Assembly: GCA_028826165.1 (NCBI GenBank)
Contig: JAPDFW010000073.1
Coordinates: 1-64,000, forward strand
Length of the DNA: 64,000 nucleotides
DNA from: Anaeramoeba ignava
Taxonomy: Eukaryota; Metamonada; Anaeramoebidae
Direction: 5' to 3'
Shown piece after piece: positions 1 through 12,523 of the stretch. Numbering within the stretch: position 1 is the stretch's first letter; every line of letters starts with the position of its first letter. Below the pieces are notes generated by a model. It ran no database searches. It had not been told where the DNA came from and saw only the letters and a list, made by a program, of their open reading frames with translations. A program made the position numbers and the translations under genes.

Positions 1-275
1 AATTTTCACATAAAAATTTTACTATTCAAAAAAGAAAAATAACAAATATTGAATCTCTTAATACTGTTAGTTCTGTTTATCAAAGATATACTCGTAAATA
101 TTCTGTTGAAGAATTACGTTCCAAATCTAATCTTGAAGGTCTTCAAATAACACATCTTGAAGAATATTTATCTGATAATGATTTTGAATCAATTTTTAAA
201 ACTTCACGTGAAGATTTTAAAAAACTTCCTGGATGGAAACAATCTCGAATTAAATCACAAGTTGGATTATTTTAA
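1..275 (+). CDS. Villin headpiece domain protein, C-terminal fragment
   Basis: The window opens inside a coding exon read in the frame starting at base 3 and ending with TAA at 273-275. The last ~65 residues form a villin headpiece (VHP): an YSVEEL start, the EEYLSDNDFESIFK segment, the hydrophobic core SREDFKKLPGWKQ and the terminal GLF. In this family the headpiece is an actin-filament-binding module at the extreme C-terminus, usually after gelsolin repeats (villin) or other domains (dematin, supervillin and amoebal relatives). The rest lies upstream of the window, so the full architecture is unknown. No intron interrupts the visible part. I am confident of the domain, not of the gene name. 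Confidence 0.85.
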   Translation, partial: FSHKNFTIQKRKITNIESLNTVSSVYQRYTRKYSVEELRSKSNLEGLQITHLEEYLSDNDFESIFKTSREDFKKLPGWKQSRIKSQVGLF

Positions 276-505
276 TTTTTTTGATTTTTTTAAATTTTTA
301 AATGAATTTGTTTTAATTTTTTTGAAATGAATTTTAATTTGTTTTGATTTTGTTAAATTTTGTTTATTTATTCTTTTATTCTTTTTCAAAACAAAATTTA
401 AATTTAAATTTAAAAAGATTCCAAAAAGTAAAAAGTAAAAAAGTAAAAAGTAAAAAGTAAAAAGATTATTGATAAGAATAAAATGAATCATCATAACTTT
501 TCTAA
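276..505. other. Convergent intergenic spacer, AT-rich
   Basis: This spacer lies between the 3' end of the villin-headpiece gene (+) and the 3' end of the small membrane-protein gene (-). It holds T-rich sequence and a short aaaagta-type run near 420-465. I see no gene in it; poly(A) signals cannot be picked out because AATAAA-like words occur everywhere here. Confidence 0.5.
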
Positions 506-790
506 TTAAAAACCTCTTGGAATTTGAATTTTCATAATGCAACAAGCACCAAGAAGAGAAAATGCAATAAAAACAATAATAGTAAAAAAAGCAGCCCAAA
601 CATCAGCAGTCCAATAATCTCCCCAACTTCCACCAACTCGACTATTTCCTATTTTATCTAAAAATTTATTTACTGTAATTGGTTCAATTTTTCTTGGAAA
701 ATCATATATTAATTTTTTGGTTTCTATTTCTTTTTGTGTTTTAGAAACGGTAAAAATGACAAAAAATAAAATAAAGAAAATAAATTTCAT
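506..790 (-). CDS. Small single-pass membrane protein with signal peptide (possibly V-ATPase Ac45-like tail)
   Basis: This is an uninterrupted 94-residue ORF. It begins with a hydrophobic signal-peptide-like segment (MKFIFFILFFVIFTVS), followed by a short polar part and one strong transmembrane helix near residues 65-87 (AAFFTIIVFIAFSLLGACC), then a short tail KIQIPRGF. This predicts a type I membrane protein with a small lumenal part. The helix-plus-tail pattern faintly recalls the C-terminal segment of V-ATPase accessory subunit Ac45/ATP6AP1, but the similarity is too short to name the gene. The start is divergent from the COPI-associated gene at 1006, and a T/C-rich promoter-like tract lies between them. 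I am confident that it is a real gene and unsure of its function. Confidence 0.6.
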   Translation of the reverse strand: MKFIFFILFFVIFTVSKTQKEIETKKLIYDFPRKIEPITVNKFLDKIGNSRVGGSWGDYWTADVWAAFFTIIVFIAFSLLGACCIMKIQIPRGF

Positions 791-1005
791 CTTTTAAATT
801 GTTTTTAATTTTGTTTTTAAAATTTGTTTTTAAAATTTGTTTTTAAATTTGTTTTTAAATTTTGTGTTTTTAAAATTTGAAATGAAAAAAAAATGAAAAA
901 TGAAAAAATTTATTTTTAAAATTAATTTAATTTGAAAAATTTTTTTCCATTTTTTTCTTTTTCTTTTTTTACTTAAAACTAAAACTAAATCATCAAAATT
1001 TAAAA
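791..1005. promoter_or_regulatory. Divergent promoter region with T-rich CATTTTTT elements
   Basis: This 215-bp gap separates two divergent starts (790 on -, 1006 on +). Pyrimidine runs interrupted by CAT occur on both strands: ttttttccatttttttc at about 944-960 (+), and aaaaaaaaatgaaaaatg at about 887-905, which reads as TTTTCATTTTTT on the minus strand. The same element precedes most gene starts in this window (see findings). Promoter function is inferred from position and recurrence. Confidence 0.4.
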
Positions 1006-1655
1006 ATGGGAAAAAGTGGAGGATGGTTTTTATGGCTTGCAAGAACTATGAAGGTTTTTTTTTTCAATTAATTTTATTTTTGATATTTTTTTTTTGAATT
1101 AAAAATTTTTTTTTGTGGAATTTAAATTAAAAAAATAATAAGAAAAAAAAATAATTTGTAATCATTTTTTCTTATTATTTTCTTATTATTTTCTTATTAA
1201 GATTATTGCATTATTAGTTGCAGCTTTTTTGATAGTTGCAAATGTTTTAATTTTAACTAAAACCTAAAGTAAAAGATTTTGATACAACAATGGCTTTACT
1301 TTTAAGAGTTTTCAATATTATTCTTGCTTTAATTATGATTTGTGCAGAATTTGAAATGGCTTTTGTTTTAAAAAATATTCGATTTTTAATTCAATGGTTT
1401 GGAAGAGGAATTTATGAATTATTTGTTGGGTAAATTATTATAAATTATTATATAAAAAATTTTTTTTTGCTTTTTTTTGTTATTTACTTGTTTATTTACT
1501 TTTTTCTCACTTTCTTTTTTAGTTTATTAACTCTTGCTGCTTGTACTTCAACGTTTACTTATGATAAAACTATTGATGAAATTAGAAAAGCTGCTGGTTA
1601 TTGTGGAATTGGTGTTGGAGGTCTTTATATTTTATTTGTAATTTTTCTTTTTTAA
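1006..1655 (+). CDS. COPI-associated / TVP15-like four-helix membrane protein (frame break in exon 2)
   Basis: Exons: 1006-1053, 1202-1429, 1523-1655. Both introns are GT-AG. The product is ~135 residues with about four hydrophobic helices, and its middle (LLRVFNIILALIMICAEFEM ... WFGRGIYELFVG) matches the COPI-associated protein family that includes yeast Tvp15, small Golgi membrane proteins of vesicle traffic. Exon 3 encodes the last helix and ends at TAA 1653-1655. Exon 2 does not read through: it enters in one frame (IIALLVAAFLIVANVLILTKT) and hits TAA at about 1264-1266, while the family-matching sequence continues in the +1 frame. Dropping one A of the run at ~1258-1262 restores it. No splice pair fits, so this is either a one-base sequence error or a real frameshift. 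Confidence 0.65.
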
Positions 1656-1659
1656 TTCA

Positions 1660-2240
1660 AAATCTATATCAAAATTAAAATCAAAATCAAAATCTAAATC
1701 TAAATCTAAATCTAAACCTAAATCTAAATCTAAATCTAAATCTAAATCAAAATCTAAATCTAAATCAAAATCTAAATCTAAATCAAAATCAAAATCAAAA
1801 TCTAAATCAAAATCTAAATATAAATATAAATATAAATCTAAATATAAATATAAATATAAATATAAATATAAATATAAATATAAATATAAATATAAATCTA
1901 AATATAAATATAAATCTAAATATAAATATAAATATAAATCAAAATCTAAATATAAATATAAATATAAATATAAATATAAATCTAAATCTAAATCTAAATC
2001 TAAATCTAAATCTAAATCAAAATCAAAATCAAAATCTAAATATAAATCTAAATCTAAATATAAATCAAAATCAAAATCAAAATCTAAATCTAAATCTAAA
2101 TCTAAATCTAAATATAAATATAAATCTAAATTAAAAATCAAAATATAAATCAAAATCTAAATCTAAATCTAAATCTAAATCTAAATCTAAATCAAAATCT
2201 AAATCTAAATCTAAATATAAATATAAATATAAATAAAAAA
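1660..2240. repeat. Hexanucleotide microsatellite block (AAATCT / AAATAT / AAATCA)
   Basis: About 580 bp of 6-bp units of the form AAATCT, AAATAT and AAATCA lies directly after the COPI-associated gene. Different subunits dominate different stretches (AAATAT around 1815-1980, AAATCT elsewhere), which suggests local rounds of slippage. The long Leu/Asp/Tyr reading frames across it are repeat artefacts. Confidence 0.9.
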
Positions 2241-2598
2241 TCAAAAAAGAAAAACTTTTATGTTTGAGATCTGTCAAAGAAGATATGGAAAGAAAAGAAA
2301 AAAAATAATCATTCCAAAAAAAATCAAAATCAAAATCAAAATCAAAATCAAAATGAATTTTTCTTTCTTTTTTAATTTGAATTTCTTTTTTTCTTCTTTT
2401 TGTTTGAAATTGAATTTTTATTTTTTGCAATTTTTTAAATTGGAAAATAACAAAAATAAAAATAAAAATTCATTTTCATTTCAATTTATAAATCAAAACA
2501 AAATTAAAAAAAGATTTATTTCTGTTAAAAAATTTAGAAAAAAAAAATTATTTTGAAATTTCATTTTTTTCATTTTTTTATTTTATTTTTAATAAATA
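2241..2598. other. Intergenic region before the beta-helix gene
   Basis: It contains a short more complex patch (about 2258-2295), a run of aaaatc units at 2320-2355, then T-rich DNA with tttcatttttttcattttttta at about 2562-2582, close to the ATG at 2599. The last part fits the promoter-like element seen before other genes. I see no convincing coding sequence. Confidence 0.4.
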
Positions 2599-5500
2599 AT
2601 GGATTCACCAGTTGAAAATGATATAATTTTTAATGAAATTAATGATACAATTTTAAGAATTGAAAGGTTATCACAATCTTCAAAAATTTCTAAATCACAA
2701 GAAAGATCAGGACTTGTTAGACAAACACAACAATTAAAAGCAAAATTAGATAGTAATTTATAAATAAAAATTATAAATAAAATTATAAATAAAATTATAA
2801 ATAAAATTATAAATAAAATTATAAATAAAATTATAAATAAAATTATAAATAAAATTATAAATTAAATTATAAATAAAATTATAAATAAAATTATAAATAA
2901 AATTATAAATAAAATTATAAATAAAATTATAAATAAAATAAATAAAAAATTATAAAATAAAATTATAAATAAAATTATAAATAAATTATAAATTAAATTA
3001 TAAATAAAATTATAAATAAAATTATAAATAAAATTATAAATAAAATTATAAATAAAATTATAAATAAAATTATAAATAAAATTATAAATAAAAATTATAA
3101 ATAAAAATTATAAATAAAAATTATAAATAAAATTATAAATAAAATTATAAATAAAATTATAAATTAAAATTATAAATAAAATTATAAATAAAATTATAAA
3201 TAAATTATAAATTAAATTATAAATTAAATTATAAATTAAATTATAAATAAATTATAAATAAAATTATAAATAAAATTATAAATAAAATTATAAATAAAAT
3301 TATAAATAAAATTATAAATAAAATTATAAATAAAATTATAAATAAAATTATAAAATAAAAATTATAAAATAAATAAATAAAAATAAAATTATAAATAAAA
3401 TTATAAATAAAATTATAAATAAAATTATAAATAAAATTATAAATAAAATTATAAATTAAATTATAAATAAAATTATAAATAAAATTATAAATAAAATTAT
3501 AAATAAAATTATAAATTAAATTATAAATTAAATTATAAATAAAATTATAAATTAAATTATAAATAAAATTATAAATAAAATTATAAATAAAATTATAAAT
3601 AAAATTATAAATAAAATTATAAATTAAATTATAAATAAAATTATAAATAAAATTATAAATAAATAAAATATAAATAAAATTATAAATTAAATTATAAATA
3701 AAATTATAAATAAAAATATAAATAAAAGAATTATCAACTTTTCAATGGAACGCATACGCTCAAAAAATACCTACATTGAACATCATTCTCAGAACACTTT
3801 ATGATATTGAGAGTTTAGCAGCCCAATGGAACAAAGGAAAAAGCATACGACATGACGGGAAGAAAATCAACGATAAACAAATATGCGAGACATTCTTACA
3901 GCAACTAAAATATTACGAAGCAGAATTAAAACTAGAAAAGGATCCAGAAATTCAACTGATTGGGGATGATTTTGATATTATAACAGAAGAACAACTACAT
4001 TTAGAAGAAAAACAGAAACAAGAAAACCAACGGAGACTTGAGCTTCCAGTATTCACAGAGACAAAACTAGCTGATATTTACGAAACACCACGACCAAATG
4101 AAGTGAAAGTACATGTTGTAGATAAAAAATCACGTTCGAAGGATCACTACAACACGATCCGAGAAGCCATTATTGCCTCTGGCGTGGGAGACACAATCGA
4201 GATACGAGCAGGAGAATATCTCGAAAATATTATTATTGATCGACCAATCACTCTTCGCGGAGTTGGAGAAAACACAATTATTACTGCAAAAAAGGATCAC
4301 GTTGTCTCGATCATTACATATCAGGCAAAAATCTGTGATCTCAAAATACAAAAGCATTCCGAGGATAATATACCCGCAGTTAATATCTCCTACGGCGCTC
4401 CTGAAATTGATAATTGCACAATTTCCGTTACGGGACAAGCTCCAGGAATCCTGATACAAGGAGAATCAACTCCGACACTTGATACTGTTACAGTTAATGG
4501 TGGTACAACCACGGGAATTCTTATCAAAGATACTGCTGGCGGAAAAATCATTAATTCTTATATTAATAACGTCAATGGTGTTGGCATCGATATTTCAACT
4601 CCAACAGCCTTGACTATCGAAAACACAACCATATATAATAATAAATCATATGGACTGCTCATCCAAAATGAGGCTCATCCTACTATCAGAGGCTGCGCTG
4701 TTTCTGGAAACGAAAATGTTGGTGTCACAATAAAGGGAAAGTCAAATCCCCATTTTATTGAGTCTCGTATCTTCCAAATGAAAGCTGGTGGTGTTTGGAT
4801 TTTGGAACAATCTAATGGCAAGTTTGAGCGTTGTGAGATTTATGAAAATCGACTTTCTGGTTTGGAAATCAAGGATAGTTCCAACCCAACTTTCCAAGAA
4901 TGCAAAATTCGAAATGGAACTGGTGGTGGAATTTATATTCATACTTTTGGGAAAGGTCTTTTTAATCAATGTATTATTACTGAAAATGCACTTGCTGGAA
5001 TTTCTATTAAAGCAGGAGGAGATCCATTGTTTAAGAATTGTTTAATATTTAATGGGATTGCTGGAGGAATTTGGATTTATGATCGAGGTAAAAATATTAA
5101 AATATTAAATTATTAAATTAAAATATTAAAATAAAATATTTAATTAAATTAAAATAAAATATTTAAATTAAAATATTAAATTAAATTATTAAAATAAATT
5201 ATTAAATTAAATTAAAATATTAAATTAAAATATTAAATTAAAATATTAAATTAAAATATTAAAATATTAAATTTAAATTATTAAATTAAATTATTAAATT
5301 TAAATATTAAATTAAATTATTAAATTAAAATATTAAATTAAAATATTAAATTAAAATATTAAATTAAAATATTAAATTAAATTATTAAAATAAAATATTT
5401 AATTAAAATATTAAATTAAATTATTAAAATAAAATATTTAATTAATAAGGTCTTGGTACTTTCGAAGAAAATGAAATTGCAACTAATAATCTTGCTGGAA

Positions 5501-7282
5501 TAGAAATTCGTACAAATGCAAACCCTATATTTTCAAAAAATCAAATTCATAGTGGAAAAGCTGGTGGTATTTTTATTCATCAAAGTGGAAGAGGTGTTTT
5601 CGAACAAAATAGCATTTATAAAAACAATAATCTTGGAATTCTAATTAAAACTGGAGGAAATCCAACATTTTCGAATAATAAAATTTATGATAATCCAACT
5701 ATTGGTATTTCTATTATTGATCATGGTAAATTCAAAAATTATATTAAAAATTAAATTCAAAATTTAAATTCAAAATTAAATTTAAGAATTAAATTAAAAA
5801 TTAAATTAAAAATTAAATTCAAAATTATTCAAAAATTAAATTCAAAATTATTCAAAAATTTAAATTCAAAATTATATTTAAAATTAAATTCAAAAATTAA
5901 ATTCAAAATTATATTAAAAATTAAATTCAAAAATTAAATTCAAAATTAAATTCAAAAATTATATTCAAATTTTGTTTTGAAAATTAAATTTAAAATTATT
6001 CAAAATTTAAATCCAAAATTAAATTCAAAAATTATTCAAAATTATATTAAAAATTATTCAAAAATTAAATTCAAATTTTGTTTTGAAAATTAAATTTAAA
6101 ATTATTCAAAAATTAAATTCAAAATTATTAAAAATTTAAATTCAAAATTATATTAAAAATTTAAATTCAAAATTAAATTCAAAAATTAAATTCAAAATTA
6201 AATTCAAAATTATATTAAATTATATTCAAAATTATTAAAAAATTAAATTCAAAAATTAAATTCAAAATTAAATTCAAAATTATTCAAAATTATATTAAAA
6301 ATTATATTAAAAATTATTCAAAAAATTAAATTCAAAAATTCTTAAAGGCGCTGGTATTTTTAAACAAAATGAAATTTATGATAATAATCTTACTCAAATT
6401 GAAGTCCGTACATCAGGAGATCCTACATTCAAGAAAAACAAAATTTATAACGGAAAAGCAGCAGGAATAGTATTAATGGAAAGCACAAAAGGAACATTTA
6501 TCAAAAACGAAATTCACGACAATATTCTTTCAGGAATACAAATCAAATCATCATCAAGTCCAATAATAAAATGGAACAAAATATTTCAAAACAAAATATT
6601 TGGAGTTCATGCAACTGAGAGAGGACTTGGACTAATCGAGGGAAACGACATCTATGAGAACCAGATCAGTAACATTCAAATTGATGAGAATGCAAATCCA
6701 AATTTGGTTGGAAATAAAATTCACAACTCACAAGGCTCAGGAATATTGATTATTGAAAGAGGACTTGGACAAATTTTTGGAAATGATATTTATGAAAATA
6801 ATGGAGTTGGTGTTGGAATCAAATCAGAAGGTGATCCTTTAATCAAAGATTCAAAAATCCATAATCAACCAAACGGAGGAGGTATTTTTATTTATCAAAA
6901 TGGATTGGGAACATTTGAGAACTGCTATATTTACGAGAATAAACTTGCTGGGTTAGAAATCAAAGATGGATCAAATCCAACTTTTAAAAGTTGCAAATTT
7001 CAAGAACATTTGAATTCTGGTGCTATTTTTATTCATTCTAACGGAAGAGGTATTATTAAAGATTCAGAAATCACTAAGTGTAAACTTGTTGGTATTGAAA
7101 TCAAAACAGGTGCAAATCCTTCTATACTTAGAAGCAAAATTTCTCAAACTAAATGTGGTATTTGGATTCATCAAAACGGAAGAGGTATTATTAAGAATAA
7201 TGAATTATTTGAAAATGAAGATAACAATATGGTTATTGATGATAATTGTCGACCTGATTCTTCTGATAATACTTTCAAATAA
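2599..7282 (+). CDS. Right-handed parallel beta-helix repeat protein (FBXO11-like helix, no F-box)
   Basis: Exons: 2599-2752, 3729-5087, 5450-5725, 6348-7282; all junctions are GT-AG and keep frame, giving 907 residues. Residues 1-50 are a short charged helical segment, ~50-140 a helical region, and from ~150 a long array of ~22-residue parallel beta-helix turns of the type I..N.IYEN...G..I...G.P.F. Recurrent glycine and NP/DP turns and GGIWI/GGIFI strands match the pectate-lyase-like (CASH/beta-helix) fold seen in FBXO11. No F-box is visible. Soluble and probably cytosolic, since there is no signal peptide. Without the F-box, a carbohydrate- or protein-binding scaffold is as likely as a ligase adaptor. 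The three introns (976, 362 and 622 nt) are pure AT repeats, and the first ~900 nt of exon 2 have a higher GC content than the rest. Confidence 0.85.
2753..3728 (+). repeat. Intron 1 of beta-helix gene: TAAATAAAATTA tandem array
   Basis: The 976-nt intron is almost entirely a 12-bp unit TAAATAAAATTA with small length variants (TAAATTAAATTA, TAAATAAAAATTA). It starts at gtaattt and ends at ataaaag. There are essentially no G residues on the sense strand between the splice sites. Confidence 0.9.
5088..5449 (+). repeat. Intron 2 of beta-helix gene: AAATATTAAATTA repeats
   Basis: A 362-nt intron built from ATTAAATTAAAAT and TATTAAAT units. It is G-free apart from the gtaaaa donor and taataag acceptor. 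Confidence 0.85.
5726..6347 (+). repeat. Intron 3 of beta-helix gene: AAATTCAAAATTA repeats
   Basis: A 622-nt intron made of AAATTCAAAATTA-type units, with two copies of a longer segment containing tcaaattttgttttgaaaa (about 5962-5985 and 6068-6092). The tandem units therefore belong to a higher-order duplication of roughly 106 bp. Confidence 0.8.
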
Positions 7283-7534
7283 ATAATCAAATTTTTTTCT
7301 TTTTTTTTCATCTTTTTTTCTTTATTTGATTCAACAAATTCCACATTTCACAAAATTCTTAACTTTTATTTTATTTTTTTATTTTACAAAAACAAAAACA
7401 AAAACAAAAACAAAAACAAAATTTTAATTTTCTTATTAAATTAATTTTTTAAAATAATAAATTCCACCTTTCACAAAATTTTCAAATTATTTTTTTTTCA
7501 TTTTTTTATTTTTTCATTTTTTCATTTTTTAATT
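7283..7534. promoter_or_regulatory. Intergenic spacer and likely promoter of the Munc13-like gene
   Basis: The beta-helix gene ends at 7282 and the next start is 7535. The spacer holds an acaaaa run (about 7386-7420), two imperfect copies of a segment containing aaattccac.tttcacaaaatt (about 7335-7358 and 7458-7482), and several tttcatttttt elements at 7497-7530 just before the ATG. Confidence 0.4.
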
Positions 7535-10500
7535 ATGTATTCACATTTAGATCCTCCATCTCCAAAAAGAACTCCTTATATTGAAGAACAAAAACATATC
7601 AAAAATAATAATTTAAATCTCCAAAATAATCAACATTCTCAAAATACAAATACAAATACAAATACAAATATAAATACAAATATAAATAATAATAATAATA
7701 ATCAAAATATACAAGATATGCAAAATCAAGCAAATAAATTTAAAAAAATAGAGGAATCTCCTCAACAAAATGATCCAAATACTCAAACCCAATTCAATCA
7801 AATGATAACAAATTTTATTGATAGCGCTTTAGGTTTTTCAATTAATGACACAATAATCAAAGTAAATTTTTCAATCAAAATCGAATTAAAATTAAAATTA
7901 AAATAAAATCAAAATTAAAATCAAAATCAAAATCAAAATCTAAATCAAATTAAAATCAAAATTAAAATCAAAATCAAAATGAAAATTAATATCAAAAATC
8001 AAAATTAAAATCAATATTAAAAATTAAAATCAAAATCAAAATCAAAATCAAAATCAAATTCAAATTCAATATCAAAATCAAAATCAAAATATAAAATTAA
8101 ATCGAAATTAAAATCAAAATCTAAATCAAATTAAAATTAAAATTAAAATTAAAATAAAATCAAAATCGAAATTAAAATTAAAATCTAAATCGAATCAAAA
8201 TCAAAATCTAAATGAAAAATCAATATTAAAAATTAAAATTAAAATCAAAATTAAAAAGGATTTAGAACAAGAATTTAAAGGCCAAGAACTTCCATCAAAT
8301 GTTAAAAGATTTTTCCAAAAAACAAAACAAAATATCGAATCTATTAGGAAAGAAGCATTATCACCAACTAAAACTCAACAAAATGCAAAAGAAACAATAG
8401 CAATTGAACCTGATATCGAAAAATTTGAATATGGAATCACTTGCATTTTTTGTCCACTTACAGAATATTATAATTTAACAAAATACAAAGATGAATTAAG
8501 CATGCTTTTTAATCCAAATTTTTCAGGTATTTCAATTTTAATTCCAGAATAACAAAAATTCCGAAATTTTTTAAAATTTGAAAAATGAAAAATAAAAAAT
8601 AAAAAAGAAAAACCACCAGCTGAAATTTCCTTACACGAAGTCTTGACAAAAATTAACCAAAAAATACAAGATATTGAAATTAGAGGAGTTTCAGACAAAT
8701 CATCTCTATTTTATCATTCACTTAAAAATTTCAGGAAAAAATACTTATCTAAAATCAAAGACAAGAATCAAACAATTTCTGTTGAAAGACTAAGTGATTT
8801 ATTTGGCAACATTATTGATTCAATTTCGAAAAAAAAGAAAATCGACGAGAATAGCAGAATAACAGAAGTTTGCCTCAAACAATTTGAATATGTATCTCTT
8901 ATTTTGAATTCCTATATATTTTTAGATATTTAAAAAATTTAAAAAATTTAACCAGATTTTTAAAAAAGAACAAGAACAAGAACAAGAGCCTTATAAAATT
9001 AGAAGAGAATTGGAAAGTTTGATCTTTTTACTTCAGGAATCTTTCTCAATAACGGATGAGATAAGAGATAATTTACTTGAAAAAATGGAATTCTGGAAAA
9101 AATTCGAAGTAAAACAAAATCAACAAAGAAAATACAATATAAATATAATATTAAAATTAATTATAAAAATAGCCAAATTTAGATTTCTTGAGAGACTCAA
9201 AAAAAAAACTAAAAGAAATTGAACATTATCAGATGTCGAAATTCGATAGAAAATCAACATATATATTGTGGTATCAAAAAGCAAAATCAAGAATCGAAAA
9301 AAATATTAAATTCTTAGAAGAATCGAAGAAACGATATCAATTAGAACAACAGGCTTTAGCACGACAAAACAGAAGACTTGAAAGCAAACACAAGCTAGAG
9401 AAAGAAATGATTAGTGATCAATTAGCAACAATCAAACTCACTCTTTTGGAAGTAAGAGGACTAGAAGGAGTGATTAAAGAAAGAAGAACACAAAAGCTCT
9501 ACGGCATTTTTGAATACGAAGGATTAAAGGCATCGACAGAAGAAATCGATACAAAAAAACTCACAATGTGGAAAAAACAAAACTCAACCATTTTCGATGT
9601 TATTAAGATGGAAAAGCAGGTCCACTTCACTTTGTGGGGAGAAAATATTTATGTTCAGAAACGTAAAAAATTCAAATCTCGCCAAGCTATTGGTAAGATT
9701 GATTTGGATGTCGATAAACTCGTGTTTCCATCTCATCGAGTTTCTTGGCTATCGCTTGAACCCTCGATGGGTGTTTCTTTCCGCGATGCAGAAGCCAAGA
9801 TCGAGATTGAGTATATTGAAAACGAGCTTTTGCAATCTAAGAAGAAGGGACAACAATCACAGGAATATATAATCGAGAGCAAGAAAATAGATTACCATGA
9901 AATTTTCAAGACGATGGCAACAAGAGTGATATTGTTTGTCAACAATTTCTTTCGTGAAAACCAAGAAACATCAGAAATAAGCAGACAAAACAGCGAAGAA
10001 AACCAGATGCAACGAGGCAAAACAGCGAATGCTCTTCTGAATAAGCAAAATTTGACATCCAAATTGAATTGGTTTCAAAAGGAGCAAAGTATTTTTGGAT
10101 TTGCCTCGAGTCAGTTGATTATCCGAAAAAACATTGATGCGTTTTTCCAGGAGTTTTGTCTGCGTTATGGTATTCACGATAACTTTTACAATCTTGTCCA
10201 TCTCCGCATTTTGGTGGATAATTTCAAGCCTGCTTATAACATTATTACAGATATAAAGGCTCTTCTTTCAGGCCTGTATACTGTGATTATTGATTTTTCT
10301 TATGTCGGATTGACTATTGAAGAGGAAACAGAATTCGAAAGCATTCTTTTACCTTTATATCTTAATGTGCGTAATCATATACAACATTTCTCAATGGTTT
10401 TCGAGAATAACAAGCCTACAAATTGCTTGAAAGAAATGATCAACGTTTATCTTTTGTTAATCAAAATTGATGCAGATTCTCGAAACAACATCAGCTTTGT

Positions 10501-12523
10501 TTCCAAAACAAGAAAAACTGAAATGATTATGAACGATAATTGGGAAAAAAAAGGAAAAGAAGTTATGCAATCGATCATAAATGGGATTTTGCATAAAAAT
10601 AAAAATAAAAATGAAAATGAAAATCAAAATGAAAATCAAAATGAAAATGAAAATGAAAATGAAAATGATCAAAAAAAACATGATGACATTGATTTTCTTG
10701 AACAACTCGCAATTTTGATTATGGAAGGTTTTGAAGTGAATTATTCACAGTTCTTCGAAGTGAAGGCACAAAGCAAAGTGCAACAAGATCAAGATGCAGC
10801 ACTTAAGCTTATTGAGGCATTCCAAGAAGATCTCAAATCGCAAGCAAATCCAGACAAGATCCAAATGCTCCAAGCAAAGATAGCGAGTATGCAAGAAAAA
10901 TATAAGGGATACGAAGAGGGATTTGCATGTCTTGTGCTCACGGAAAAAATCACATACATACACGAAGAAATGGCCACACTTGCAAATTTTTTTGCAAATG
11001 ACACATTCCCAAAAGAGTTGCCATTATTACCAATTGCAACTCGTTATTACACAACACGACTGTCAGACTCAATTTTTCAATGTATTCAGGGATCAGATTT
11101 CGGAAAAATTGAAATTTTCCGGCTGTATAAAAAAATACGTGACGTTAACGATGACATTGGACAGCACTCAGCAGGACACGATATTCAGCTAATTCCAGTA
11201 TCAAAACTGTTCTTTGATCAGGCGCGTGTGTGGATCTCAAGCACAAAAGAGAGATTGCAGTCGTGGATCGAGAGAGCTGTTGAGCTTGATACGCTTGATA
11301 TGCTTTCTCCACAGAACCCGATCAGTTCGTCCTCTATCGATGTTTTCCAGATGGTTGACCGTGTGTTTGCGTTCTTGACAAGTTTGAATTGGAAGGAACC
11401 CAATTTCCACTTCTTGCTTTTGAAATTTACAAAGACATTGTGCAAACTGGTTAATACATACACAACCTCATTAGATTCTCGGCTTGACAGGATCATTATC
11501 CTGATCAGACAAGAGGTACCAATCGGTAAGGATATTGGTCTCGACTTTTTTGTGCCCGAAAACCATCTATCAGTCTTTGTTCTTCTCAACGACATGGACT
11601 ACGCAAGACAAACATTGAATCACTTATATTCCGATATTGAATCTTTTACAGAAACAATTGAAAATGACTCAAACACAGCTCATATCAAATCCACAAGTGA
11701 AAGTGTCATCTCTTTTGAAATACCCTCTCTTAAAGCACAATTTGAACGCTCTTTCGACAAGTTGATGCTTCTTGTTAAGCGCCATATCATTCTGAAACTC
11801 TCACTTGCTCTTGAATCACATTTGGAGGAATTTGGTGGATATCCTTCGTTATCCAAATCAACTTCCAAAAGGGTTGCTCTTGAAAAAGACCAGAAGCTCA
11901 ACAAACCCTATGCGCGCGGTCTTGTGAATCCAACGCTTTCCTTTCTGAACGTACAACTCGAGCGCTCAGCCTCACTTTTCCGCTCTCAGACACTCTTCAA
12001 CAAAGTTCTTGTTTCCTTTTACATGTTTTCAATGCTTGCTCTTAAACGTCTTCTTACTCCTATTCTTTTCCCAAATTTTGTTGAAGATCAACGTCTTGAA
12101 CTTACTAATCCTGAAAAACTTTTTTCCTCGAGAAAACGTTCTTTCAAGATTTTCCCTAAAGATCATTTTGCTGTTTTTGGATTCATGCTTGAATTGATTA
12201 ACGAATTTTTCTATGCTGATGGTGATGGTCTTTCTCAATCAATGATTGATTCATATTCTCAAGATGTTGTTGTTCTTTTTGATTTGTTTTCTCTATCTAT
12301 TGATAGGTTATTTGATTTTGTTACTAAGCAAACTGTCGATCTTAATTTTACTAAAGAAATTATTTCAAGATCTTTTGATGAGAAAGATAAACAGAAATTA
12401 TCTTGTATTCTTGCTTTGGATATTATTTACTCTCAAAGTTTAATTGATAGGAATTGTCAAAATTTTATTCAAAGATTTTCAAAACAATTCATTTCTCGTT
12501 TAGCAGAAGAAAACAAAAATTGA
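7535..12523 (+). CDS. Munc13-like protein (C2 domain plus MUN domain)
   Basis: Exons: 7535-7861, 8259-8526, 8608-8891, 8956-9108, 9173-12523, all GT-AG and in frame (1460 residues). Residues 1-110 are low-complexity and Asn-rich; ~345-430 are a charged coiled coil; ~430-560 a C2-like beta sandwich (KLTLLEVRGLEGV ... FTLWGENIYV); the rest is a long helical region. Its end, EFFYADGDGLSQSMID followed by LFDLFSLSIDRLFDFV, matches the conserved C-terminal MUN motif of Munc13/BAIAP3/Unc13D (YFHA.GNGL ... SLYTQTTDTLI). A middle segment with TRYYTTRLSDSIFQCI corresponds to MHD1. Family members prime SNARE-mediated vesicle fusion. No C1 domain is visible, and the C2 precedes the MUN as in several protists. 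Two of the introns are exactly 64 nt. The central part of the last exon is GC-richer than its end. Confidence 0.75.
7862..8258 (+). repeat. Intron 1 of Munc13-like gene: AAAATC / AAAATTA repeats
   Basis: A 397-nt intron made of AAAATC, AAAATT and ATCGAAATT units between a gtaaat donor and an aaaaag acceptor. Confidence 0.8.

Noticed and set aside
1632..2430. Long Leu/Asp/Tyr/Phe alternating reading frames on the minus strand
   Set aside because: They are translations of the AAATCT/AAATAT microsatellite; all residues come from the repeat and there is no start context or family match.
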